From Sphingomonas colocasiae (GTDB lineage: Bacteria; Pseudomonadota; Alphaproteobacteria; Sphingomonadales; Sphingomonadaceae), in the NCBI RefSeq assembly GCF_019880585.1, contig NZ_JAINVV010000003.1:496001-560000 (forward strand): a stretch of 64,000 nucleotides of DNA. The letters are read 5' to 3'. The stretch's first letter is position 1. Every line of letters starts with the position of its first letter. This document shows positions 17,970-25,768 of this stretch, piece after piece. The notes beneath the pieces were generated by a model. That model was not told the origin of the DNA. It saw only the letters and a list, made by a program, of their open reading frames with translations, and ran no database searches. The position numbers and the translations under genes were made by a program.

Positions 17970-19133
17970 ATGACCGACCCGCATAATCACAGACTCCTCA
18001 ACGACATGATCGCCTGGCGCCATGCGCTGCATGCACATCCGGAAACGGGCTTCGAGGAACGGCAGACGGCCGCGTTCGTCGCCGAGAAACTGCGCGGCTT
18101 CGGCATAGCCGATGTGACGGAGGGCGTGGGCGGAACCGGCGTGGTCGCCACGCTGCGGTCGGGCACCGGCAATCGCGCGGTCGCGCTGCGTGCCGATATG
18201 GATGCGCTGCGCATCACCGAACGCAGCGGCCTGCCGCATCAATCCCGCAACCCGGGCGTCATGCACGCCTGCGGACATGACGGCCATAGCGCGATGCTGC
18301 TCGGCGCCGCACGGCTGCTTGCCGACGAGGGCGGTTTCGACGGCACCGTCCGGCTGATCTTCCAGCCCGCCGAGGAATGGGGGCGCGGCGCAATCGCCAT
18401 GCTCGATGACGGGCTGCTCGAGCGATTTCCGTTCGACGAGATCTACGGCCTGCACAATATGCCGGGCATCGCCGCCGGCCGCTTCGAAACGACCGCCGGC
18501 CCGGCCATGTCCGCCGAAGACAATTTCGAGATCGTGATCAAGGGCGTCGGCGGCCATGCCTCCCGCCCGCAAGCCGGGCGTGAGGCGATGGTCGCAGCCT
18601 GTGCGACGGTGCTTGCGCTGCAGACCATCGTCTCCCGGCGGTTGAGCCCCACCGATATCGCCGTGGTCTCCGTCACCGAAATCGTGACCGACGGCACGCG
18701 CAACGTGTTGCCGGGCGAAGCGCGCATCCTGGGCGATGCACGCAGTTTCCGCGCGGAGGTGAGCGCGGCGATCGAAGCGGAGATGCGGCAGATCGCCGCC
18801 GGCATCGCAGCAGCGCACGGCTGCGCCGTCGAAATTTCCTACAGCCGCGAATTCGTCCCGCTGATCAACGATCCCATCGCGACGGCGGCCGCAGTCCAGG
18901 CCGCGGAAACCGTGTTCGGGGCCGGGAATGTATCCGGCGACTGCGCGCCGATCACCGCTTCGGAGGATTTCGCGCGTTTCCTGGAACGCGTGCCCGGCTG
19001 TTTCGGTTTTATCGGCAATGGCGCCGAATCCCTGCCGCTGCACAATGCCGGCTATGATTTCAACGACGCGATCCTGACGAACGGCGCGCACTGGCTGGCG
19101 ACCATCGCCCGCCAGCGGCTGCCGCTCGCCTGA
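17970..19133 (+). CDS. M20 family metallo-amidohydrolase (hippurate hydrolase / N-acyl amino acid amidohydrolase type)
   Basis: A 387-residue cytosolic dinuclear-metal amidohydrolase of the M20D group that removes acyl groups from amino acids. It starts with WRHALHAHPETGFEE (16-30). Its metal ligands are in ALRADMDAL (72-80) and MHACGHDGH (98-106, Cys101 and His103), and the Glu pair is in FQPAEEWGRG. The dimerisation lid begins at VKGVGGHASRPQAG-like sequence. The frame is open from 17856, but I use the ATG at 17970. The next gene, diaminopropionate ammonia-lyase, begins 20 bases later, so they form an operon. In E. coli an M20 protein (ygeY) also neighbours the same lyase (ygeX). Confidence 0.88.
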   Translation: MTDPHNHRLLNDMIAWRHALHAHPETGFEERQTAAFVAEKLRGFGIADVTEGVGGTGVVATLRSGTGNRAVALRADMDALRITERSGLPHQSRNPGVMHACGHDGHSAMLLGAARLLADEGGFDGTVRLIFQPAEEWGRGAIAMLDDGLLERFPFDEIYGLHNMPGIAAGRFETTAGPAMSAEDNFEIVIKGVGGHASRPQAGREAMVAACATVLALQTIVSRRLSPTDIAVVSVTEIVTDGTRNVLPGEARILGDARSFRAEVSAAIEAEMRQIAAGIAAAHGCAVEISYSREFVPLINDPIATAAAVQAAETVFGAGNVSGDCAPITASEDFARFLERVPGCFGFIGNGAESLPLHNAGYDFNDAILTNGAHWLATIARQRLPLA

Positions 19134-19153
19134 TCCCAAAGAAAGCCCTGTCC

Positions 19154-20341
19154 ATGCTGATCCTGAACAGCCACCCCGATCACGGAGCGGCGCTCGACCC
19201 GCGCGACACCGCGATGCTCGACGCTGCCGCCACCGCAGAGGTTGCGGCCTATCTGGCGCACCGGCCCGATCATCGGCCGACGCCGCTTCATGCCCTGCCC
19301 GCGCTCGCAACCGAACTCGGCGTCGCCGCGATCCATATCAAGGATGAAGGCCCCCGCCTGGGCCTGGGCAGCTTCAAGGCGCTGGGCGGGGCCTATGCGG
19401 TTATCCGGCTGGTGCTGGCGGAAGCAGGCCGGGCCCTTGGCCGCCCCGTCGACTATGCCGAGATGCAGTCCGGCGCGGTGCGCCGGATCGCATCCGGGCT
19501 CACCATCGCCTGCGCGACCGACGGCAATCATGGCCGATCGGTGGCGCAAGGCGCGGAACTGATCGGCGCGCGCTGCGTGATTTTCATGCACGAGCGCGTC
19601 AGCGACGCCCGCGTCGCCGCCATCGCACGCTTCGGCGCGGAGATCGTGCGCGTGCCGGGCACCTATGACGACTCGGTGACCGAAGCGGCGCGCGTCGCGA
19701 ACGAGCGCGGCTGGATCACCGTTTCCGACACATCCTGGCCCGGTTACGAGCATATCCCCGGCCTTGTCATGCAGGGCTATACCGCGCTCGTCGCCGAAAC
19801 GGTCAAGGCGCTGCCCGCACCGCCCACCCATGTCTTCGTCCAGGCGGGCGTCGGCGGCCTAGCCGCCGCGGTCGCGGGCCATATGGCGCTGGTGCTGGGC
19901 GATACCCGGCCGACCATGATCGTCGTCGAACCCGAGCGCGCCGCCTGCCTGTACGAAAGTGCGCGCGCGGGCCGCCCAGTGAAGATCGCACATGGCGAAC
20001 CCACGGTGATGGCGATGCTCGAATGCTATGATCCCTCGCCGCTGGCGTGGCGCGTACTGTCGCGTGCGGCCGATGCGTTCATGACCGTCGGGGAGGATGA
20101 TGCCGTGGCGGCGATGAACCGGCTGGCCCGCCCGGCTGGGGACGATCCGGCGATCGTGGCGGGCGAAAGCGGCGGCGCCGGGCTTGCGGGTTTTATCCGC
20201 ATCGCCGGCGACACGACACGCCGCGCGGCGCTGGGGATCGGCCCCGATGCACGCATCCTGGCGATCAACAGCGAGGGCGCGACCGATCCCGAGCGCTACC
20301 GCGCGTTGACGGGGCTGGATCCCGCCATGCCGCCGGGGTGA
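19154..20341 (+). CDS. dpaL: Diaminopropionate ammonia-lyase
   Basis: A 395-residue PLP enzyme that converts 2,3-diaminopropionate (D or L) to pyruvate and two ammonia. The PLP lysine is K76 in LGSFKALGGAYAV. Asp123 in ATDGNHGRS and Asp192 in SDTSWPGYEH sit three residues on from the two catalytic Asp (120 and 189) of the E. coli enzyme, which supports full activity on both enantiomers. The rest of the fold type II core (GVGGLAAAVAGH phosphate-side loop, GESGGAG) is intact. It lies directly behind the M20 amidohydrolase, suggesting that an N-acyl diaminopropionate or related derivative is deacylated and then degraded. Confidence 0.9.
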   Translation: MLILNSHPDHGAALDPRDTAMLDAAATAEVAAYLAHRPDHRPTPLHALPALATELGVAAIHIKDEGPRLGLGSFKALGGAYAVIRLVLAEAGRALGRPVDYAEMQSGAVRRIASGLTIACATDGNHGRSVAQGAELIGARCVIFMHERVSDARVAAIARFGAEIVRVPGTYDDSVTEAARVANERGWITVSDTSWPGYEHIPGLVMQGYTALVAETVKALPAPPTHVFVQAGVGGLAAAVAGHMALVLGDTRPTMIVVEPERAACLYESARAGRPVKIAHGEPTVMAMLECYDPSPLAWRVLSRAADAFMTVGEDDAVAAMNRLARPAGDDPAIVAGESGGAGLAGFIRIAGDTTRRAALGIGPDARILAINSEGATDPERYRALTGLDPAMPPG

Positions 20342-20347
20342 ATTCCG

Positions 20348-20914
20348 CTATTCCGGCTCCACCACCGTAAGCCACGGCCAGCGCGATCGATAGCTTTCCG
20401 CCTTTTCGCGGAACAGCGCCGGCCGGGGATTGCGCGGGTTCATCCGCAGCACGCCGCGCGCCAGATCGTCGAGCCCATCGGGGGCGTAAAATTCGCCGGT
20501 CGCGACCTCGATGCCGACACAGGTGCAGGCGATCAGATAGCGGTCGATCCCGTCGCGGGCGGAACGGAGTTGCGGATAGCCGGTGCCGAAGCGCTCCGCA
20601 TACCAGAGATGGACGCGCGCCTGGTTGCGCACCTCCACGGTGACACCCAGATCGGCGGTCAGCGCGTCGACCGCGCGGATGACGCCATCCTCCGCATCCC
20701 AGGACAGATCGCCATCGTCGAAATAGAAGATGTCGTAGTCCTTGATCCCCCAACCGGGCGCATGCCCCGACGCCCTGTTCCACACCGCCTGAAACAGGCA
20801 ACCCGCCACCAGATGGCACTGGTTCAGGCCCAGGGCGGGCAGACGTGCCACCAGCGCCGCATTGGCGGGGTTCGCCATTGCGCAATCAACGAACTCAGCC
20901 GGCGTCACCCGCAT
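20348..20914 (-). CDS. Nucleotidyltransferase family protein (DUF925)
   Basis: A 188-residue cytosolic protein of the DUF925 group within the nucleotidyltransferase superfamily. It has the family pattern: helix LNQCHLVAGCLFQAVWN, then GIKDYDIFYFDDGDLSWDAE with paired acidic residues on the beta-strand, then VEVRNQARVHLWY, and a C-terminal basic helix ending RWPWL. The enzymatic role of this family is unknown. I use the ATG at 20914 because a GGGAG ribosome-binding site lies just upstream and the length then matches the family; the frame runs to 20980. It converges on dpaL with only six bases between the stops. Confidence 0.83.
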   Translation of the reverse strand: MRVTPAEFVDCAMANPANAALVARLPALGLNQCHLVAGCLFQAVWNRASGHAPGWGIKDYDIFYFDDGDLSWDAEDGVIRAVDALTADLGVTVEVRNQARVHLWYAERFGTGYPQLRSARDGIDRYLIACTCVGIEVATGEFYAPDGLDDLARGVLRMNPRNPRPALFREKAESYRSRWPWLTVVEPE

Positions 20915-21012
20915 ATCTCCCGCATCGAACCAGAGACCACCTTGCCAGATCGGCACGCCCGATCCCACCGCCTGCATCATGCAGACAATGCCGTAGAAAA
21001 TTATCTGATCAG

Positions 21013-21024
21013 GACAATATTGTC
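21013..21024. promoter_or_regulatory. Perfect 12-bp palindrome in the 20.9-21.1 kb divergent promoter gap
   Basis: GACAATATTGTC is a perfect palindrome within a locally AT-rich gap between the DUF925 and serine hydrolase genes. It is about 70 bases before the hydrolase start, a sensible operator position. No cognate regulator is adjacent. Confidence 0.35.
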
Positions 21025-21093
21025 TCCGTTGGGTTGCATTTTCAAGAAATCTGCGCGATGTTCATTGCAGAAAATCGGGGGAGAGCCAGATCC

Positions 21094-22638
21094 ATGATCG
21101 CAACCACGCGCCTGAAGCACATCATCCTGTCCGCCACGGCATCGACGCTGATCGCGTCGGCGCTTCCCGCCACGGCGCAGGCGCCCGCCAAGGCCCCGGT
21201 GGCCGATGCCGGTGCGCCCACGACCGAGGCCGCGCTTCAAGGGCTCGACGCCTATGTCGAAAAGGCGCGCGCGGACTGGCAGATGCCCGGCCTCTCCATC
21301 GTGATCGTGAAGGACGACAAGATCGTCTATGCCAAGGGCTTCGGCGTGCGCGAGCTGGGCAAGCCAGAGAAGGTGGATGCGGACACGATCTTCGCGATGG
21401 GATCGACCACCAAGGCGTTCACGGCGGCGGCGCTCGGCATGCTGGTCGACGAAAAGAAGATCGCATGGGACGGATCGGTGCATGATTACATGCCCGCCTT
21501 CGAGATGGACGATCCCTATGTGACCCGCCACGCGACGGTGCGCGACCTGCTGTCGCACCGCACCGGCGTCGTCACCAACGGGTTGCTCTGGTACGGTTCG
21601 GGCTTCGACCGGAACGAGGTGATCCGCCGGATGCGCTTCCAGACCGAGTCGCTCGGCTTCCGCAACCAGTTCCAGTATCAGAACGAGATGTTCATCGCCG
21701 CGGGCGAGATCGTTCCCGCCGTCACCGGCACCAGCTTCGATCAATTCATCACCAGCCGGATCTTCGAACCGCTCGGCATGCGCCGCACCAATACCAGCGT
21801 CACCAAACTGAAGGGGCTGGAGAATGTCGCCAGCCCGCATGCGCCGTCGAACGGCAAGATGGTGCCGATCCCCTATCGCCTGATCGACAATGTCGGCGGC
21901 GCCGGCGTGATCAATTCCAGCGCGCGCGACATGGCGCAATGGGTGCGGCTGCAACTGGGCGGCGGCACCTTCGAGGGCAAGCAGTTGATCGCGCCGGCGA
22001 CGCTCGCCGAAATGCACACGGGCCAGATCGTGCCGCGCGGCGGCGGCAGCGCGACCTTCAAGTTCAGCGAATATGGCCTGGGCTGGGGCGTGCAGGAATT
22101 TCGCGGGCAGAAGGTGGTGCAGCATTCGGGCGGCATCGACGGCATGCAGACCGTGATCGGCCTGATCCCCGCGAAGAAGCTGGGCGTGATCGTGCTTTCC
22201 AACAGCATGCCGACCATGGTGACCAACGCGATCGAGATGCGCATATTCGATGCGTTCCTGGGCGCGCCGCTGACCGACTATAGCGCGATGATGCTCAAGG
22301 CACGCGACGATGCAGCGAAGGCCGCGCGCGACAAGGCGGCGGCCGAACCCAAGCCGGCGGCGCTGCCGCCCACATTGCCGCTCGATCGTTATGCCGGCAC
22401 CTATACCAACACCATGCTGGGCGACGTGACCGTCCGCCTGGTCGGCGGCAAGCTGGAGATCGCCCGCCCGCTCGAGGCGGCGGCGCTGGAGCATGAAGGC
22501 AAGGACAGGTTCAAGGCGCAGTGGAAAAGCCTGGGCATGATCGCCGTGATGGGACCAACGCCTGTCGGCTTCACCTTCGGCGCGGACGGCCAGATCGCAT
22601 CGCTGGCGCTGGGCACCGACATCTTCAAGCGGCAATAG
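21094..22638 (+). CDS. Exported serine hydrolase, class C beta-lactamase-like
   Basis: A 514-residue protein with a signal peptide (cleavage near ATAQA, 26-30) and a beta-lactamase/D-alanyl-D-alanine peptidase fold. The catalytic SxxK is S104-T-T-K107 (MGSTTKAF), the YxN is Y195-Q-N197, and the HSG triad is at 344-346. A C-terminal beta-barrel-like domain (about 415-514, DUF3471-like, beginning LPLDRYAGTYTN) follows. Such proteins act as esterases, peptidases or beta-lactamases in the periplasm; the substrate is not readable. The ATG at 21094 follows a GGGGGAGAG ribosome-binding site. Another serine hydrolase gene follows 120 bases on. Confidence 0.88.
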   Translation: MIATTRLKHIILSATASTLIASALPATAQAPAKAPVADAGAPTTEAALQGLDAYVEKARADWQMPGLSIVIVKDDKIVYAKGFGVRELGKPEKVDADTIFAMGSTTKAFTAAALGMLVDEKKIAWDGSVHDYMPAFEMDDPYVTRHATVRDLLSHRTGVVTNGLLWYGSGFDRNEVIRRMRFQTESLGFRNQFQYQNEMFIAAGEIVPAVTGTSFDQFITSRIFEPLGMRRTNTSVTKLKGLENVASPHAPSNGKMVPIPYRLIDNVGGAGVINSSARDMAQWVRLQLGGGTFEGKQLIAPATLAEMHTGQIVPRGGGSATFKFSEYGLGWGVQEFRGQKVVQHSGGIDGMQTVIGLIPAKKLGVIVLSNSMPTMVTNAIEMRIFDAFLGAPLTDYSAMMLKARDDAAKAARDKAAAEPKPAALPPTLPLDRYAGTYTNTMLGDVTVRLVGGKLEIARPLEAAALEHEGKDRFKAQWKSLGMIAVMGPTPVGFTFGADGQIASLALGTDIFKRQ

Positions 22639-22758
22639 CCGACGCGCCCAAAAGACATGCCGTGCTGCAGACGCCCCTTTCGCGCCACCGCCGATTTCGA
22701 CTAGCCATGCGAACAGGGCCGGCATGCGCCGGAGACGATTCAGATAAGGGGATGGGAT

Positions 22759-23904
22759 ATGACGATTTCGAGGCGCCTGGTTCTGGCGACCGCATTGATG
22801 GGCGCGACACTGCCGGCATGGGCGAGTGCCGCCACGCCCGCCGCGATCGGCGCCGAGGTCGATCGTGTCGTCAATGCTTCGATCGCGGCCGGCGAGACGC
22901 CCGGCCTGCAGGTCGCGATCTTCAAGGACGGCAAGCCGCTGCTCGTCAAATCCTATGGTACCGCCAGCCTGGAACTGAAGACGCCCGTCACCAATGACGG
23001 CGTGTTCCTCATCGGATCGGTCACCAAGCAGTTCACCGCGGCGGCGCTGCTGCAACTGCGCGACGAGGGGCGGCTGTCGATGGACGACAAGCTCGCCAAA
23101 TATTATCCGGACTATCCGCGCGCGGCGGACATCACGATCCGCCAGATGCTCCATCACACATCCGGGCTGCACAATTACACGGCGGATGCGCCGGTGATGG
23201 CCGAAGGCGCGATGACGCGCACCACCGACGAATGGGTGCAGGCCTTCGCGAAGATGCCCGTCACCCAGGATTTCGAGCCCGGCGCGAAATGGGACTACAG
23301 CAACACCGCCTATTTCCTGCTCGGCGGCATCGTCGAGAAGGTGGAGGGCAAGCCGCTCGCCACCGTGCTCAAGGCGCGTTTCTTCGATCCGCTGGGCATG
23401 ACGCGCACCGCGCTGGACGACGAAGGCGAGATCGTGCCGGGCCGCGTCGCCGGCTATGACGCGAGCGCCCCGGGCAAGTTCCGCAACGCCAGGCTGATCT
23501 CGCTCACCTTCCCCGGCGGCGCGGGCGCGATGCGCTCGACGGCGAGCGATCTCGCGCGCTGGAATGCCGCATTGTTCGGCGGCAAGGTGCTGAAACCCGC
23601 CTCGCTCGCAGAGATGACGACGCCGGGCAAGCTTTCCAACGGGCAATTGAGCAGCACGGGCATGCCCAAGGTGGACGGCCTGCGCGGCGAATATGGCTAT
23701 GCGCTGGCTCTGTCCGACGTGCAGGGTCATCAGAAGATCGCGCATGGCGGCGGCATTCCAGGCTTCAATTCGTCGCTGTCGGAATTCCCCAAGGATCACA
23801 TCACCGTGGCGGTGATCGCCAATGCGATCGGCAAGGATGCCGGCGCGGGCAAGGTGGCCGCGAAGATCGAGCGGATCGCGATCGGCCTGCCGCCGGAGAA
23901 ATGA
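22759..23904 (+). CDS. Exported serine hydrolase, class C beta-lactamase-like (second copy)
   Basis: A 381-residue protein with a signal peptide (TISRRLVLATALMGATLPAWASA). The catalytic SxxK is S87-V-T-K90, the YxN is Y180-S-N182, and the KTG-equivalent is HGG in KIAHGGGIPGF. It lacks the C-terminal DUF3471-like domain of its neighbour and is only distantly similar to it, so the pair is not a recent duplication. It is periplasmic, with likely peptidase or esterase activity. The ECF sigma gene starts 65 bases after its stop, so this hydrolase may belong to the same regulated locus. Confidence 0.87.
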   Translation: MTISRRLVLATALMGATLPAWASAATPAAIGAEVDRVVNASIAAGETPGLQVAIFKDGKPLLVKSYGTASLELKTPVTNDGVFLIGSVTKQFTAAALLQLRDEGRLSMDDKLAKYYPDYPRAADITIRQMLHHTSGLHNYTADAPVMAEGAMTRTTDEWVQAFAKMPVTQDFEPGAKWDYSNTAYFLLGGIVEKVEGKPLATVLKARFFDPLGMTRTALDDEGEIVPGRVAGYDASAPGKFRNARLISLTFPGGAGAMRSTASDLARWNAALFGGKVLKPASLAEMTTPGKLSNGQLSSTGMPKVDGLRGEYGYALALSDVQGHQKIAHGGGIPGFNSSLSEFPKDHITVAVIANAIGKDAGAGKVAAKIERIAIGLPPEK

Positions 23905-23968
23905 TGGCGCAGGCGACGCCGAAGGCATAAAGCCGGCGGATCGAACCGTCGGCACCAAAGGAAAGGTC

Positions 23969-24589
23969 GTGGCGAAACCGGATGTGCATCAGTTCGACCC
24001 AGCAGCGCGCGGCGACCGCTCGCGCGCGGCGGTCGAACATGCCTTCCGGACGCATCGCGCCGATCTGTGCCGCGCGATCGAGCGGCAATTCGGCGCGGGC
24101 CCACCCGAGCCCGAGGAAGCCGTTCAGAGCGCGTTCGAAAGCTTCGCGAAGCTCGATACGCCCGAAACGGTGAGCAATCCGCGTTCCTATCTGTTCATCG
24201 CGGCGCGCAACTTCGTGCTCGATCAGCGGCGCCGCGCGAAGGTGCGCCTGGCGGCGCGCGACGACGTCGAATTGATCCAGTCCGGCGACACCCCTGCGAA
24301 TCTGGATACCGAGCGCGTCTTTATCGCGAAGGAGCATCTGGCGATCGTCGGCGCGACGCTGGACGGCATGGAGCCCAAGAGACGCGAGGTGATGACGCTG
24401 CATATCGTGCACGATCTCCGTTATGTCGAAATCGCCCGCCGGCTGGGCATTTCGGAAACGCGCGTCCGCCAGTTGATGGCGTCGGCGCTGGCGCAGTGCA
24501 CGCTTGCGATAAACGCCTCCGGCTCAGGTGCGATAAACGCCTCCGGCTCGGGCCCGACCGGCACCTCGGATGAAAGCGGGGCACGCTGA
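23969..24589 (+). CDS. ECF RNA polymerase sigma factor (FecI-like)
   Basis: A 206-residue sigma-70-family factor with region 2 (AFRTHRADLCRAIERQFG...AFESFAKLDTPETVSNPRSYLFIAARNFVLDQRRR, about 20-95 in outline) and region 4 (REVMTLHIVHDLRYVEIARRLGISETRVRQLM, about 140-172, a clear helix-turn-helix). I chose a GTG start at 23969 because AAGGAAAGG precedes it and the earlier frame is Arg-rich shadow of the upstream gene. The stop overlaps the fecR ATG (ATGA), as in iron-transport-type sigma/anti-sigma pairs. The C-terminal tail is an odd Asn/Ala/Ser/Gly repeat (INASGSGA twice) coded by a 24-bp tandem duplication. Confidence 0.87.
   Translation: MAKPDVHQFDPAARGDRSRAAVEHAFRTHRADLCRAIERQFGAGPPEPEEAVQSAFESFAKLDTPETVSNPRSYLFIAARNFVLDQRRRAKVRLAARDDVELIQSGDTPANLDTERVFIAKEHLAIVGATLDGMEPKRREVMTLHIVHDLRYVEIARRLGISETRVRQLMASALAQCTLAINASGSGAINASGSGPTGTSDESGAR
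24505..24552 (+). repeat. 24-bp in-frame tandem duplication inside the sigma factor gene
   Basis: The units at 24505-24528 and 24529-24552 are identical except for one base. Both keep the reading frame and encode AINASGSG twice in a row at the C-terminal end of the sigma factor, beyond region 4. Confidence 0.9.
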
Positions 24590-25650
24590 TGGCGAACGCC
24601 CTTGATCTTGACGATGGCGTGCTAACGCAGGCGGCCGAATGGTATGCGCTGACGCTGGACGACGCGATCGGCGATGCCGATCTCGATGCGCTGGATGCCT
24701 GGCTCGCGGCCGATCCGCGCCATGCGCACGCCTTCGACCTGACCGCGCGCACCGCGCTGCAACTGAGCGAAGGCGTGCTACTGGCCCAGTTGAAAGCGTC
24801 CGCCGGCGCTGCCGTGCCGGCGACGCCAAGCGCCGCCAATGACGGACATGATCCGCTGGCGCATCTCGCCCCGCCCCGCCGGGCGAAGATGCGGCCGGCG
24901 CTGATCTGGGGCGGGGCCGCCGCGCTGGCGGCGTCGCTGGCGCTCGCGATCGGGCTGGACATGGTCTCGGGCGGCCCCGCCGGCGCGCCCGTCAGGACCG
25001 CCATCGCCGAAACGCGGGTGCTGGCGCTTGCCGATGGCAGCCGTGTCACCCTGGGCCCGGCCAGTCGCATCGCCACCCGGATCGATGCCGATGAGCGGAC
25101 CGTGACTCTGCTTGCCGGCGAGGCCTTTTTCGAGGTCGCGCACGATCGTGCGCGGCCCTTCCATGTCGAAGCCGGTGATGCGCGCATCCAGGTGGTCGGC
25201 ACGAAATTCGATGTCAGCCGATCGGGCGGGCGCGTGCATGTCTCCGTGCTCGAAGGCGTGGTGAAGGTTCGCGAGTCCGCGCCGCTGCTGGCCACAGCCT
25301 CGGTCCAGACGCTCCGTGCCGGTCAGGGGATCGAGACGCCCGACAGCCCGGCATCGTTCTTCAGCGCCGCGCCGCCCGCGCCGATCGCGGCGGAACATGT
25401 GCCCGCCGGCGAATGGCGCGGCGGACGGCGCACCTATATCGACGCGCGCTTGGGAGACGTCCTCGCCGATCTCAACCGCTATTATGCGCCGGGCGTGACG
25501 CTCGCCGATCCGTCGCTCGGCGACCTGCGCGTCGCGATGGAATTGCGGCCGGGCGATACCGACGCCTTTTTCGGCGCGCTCCAGCTCGTCGCGCCGGTCC
25601 GCATCCGGAAGGGCGGGACCGGGACCGTGGTGATCGAACGGGTGCGTTGA
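24589..25650 (+). CDS. fecR: FecR-type transmembrane anti-sigma/sigma regulator
   Basis: A 353-residue inner-membrane protein that relays a signal from an outer-membrane receptor to the ECF sigma factor. The cytosolic N-terminal domain (about 10-50) has the LDAWLAADPRHAHAFD motif of FecR_N. One transmembrane helix follows (about 103-122), then the periplasmic FecR domain with the LADGSRVTLGPASRI and LLAGEAFFEVAHD strands (about 140-235). The C-terminal part (LGDVLADLNRYYAPGVTLADPSL) resembles the STN-like tail that contacts receptor signalling domains. It overlaps the sigma gene by one base and precedes the STN-containing TonB receptor. Confidence 0.9.
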   Translation: MANALDLDDGVLTQAAEWYALTLDDAIGDADLDALDAWLAADPRHAHAFDLTARTALQLSEGVLLAQLKASAGAAVPATPSAANDGHDPLAHLAPPRRAKMRPALIWGGAAALAASLALAIGLDMVSGGPAGAPVRTAIAETRVLALADGSRVTLGPASRIATRIDADERTVTLLAGEAFFEVAHDRARPFHVEAGDARIQVVGTKFDVSRSGGRVHVSVLEGVVKVRESAPLLATASVQTLRAGQGIETPDSPASFFSAAPPAPIAAEHVPAGEWRGGRRTYIDARLGDVLADLNRYYAPGVTLADPSLGDLRVAMELRPGDTDAFFGALQLVAPVRIRKGGTGTVVIERVR

Positions 25651-25768
25651 GAGTCTGTCTGGAAATGTGCGGAAGAGCATATTTTCAGAACCGCGCCAGC
25701 CGATTCCCAGTGTTACAAAAAAATTTCACCTGCCCCTACGAACCATCCCCTCCGCCGCGTTGTAGTCC

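Noticed and set aside
21001-23958. A 985-codon minus-strand frame opposite the two serine hydrolases
   Set aside because: The coding-quality strand is the plus strand with full catalytic motifs; the minus frame is His/Arg/Ala-rich shadow.
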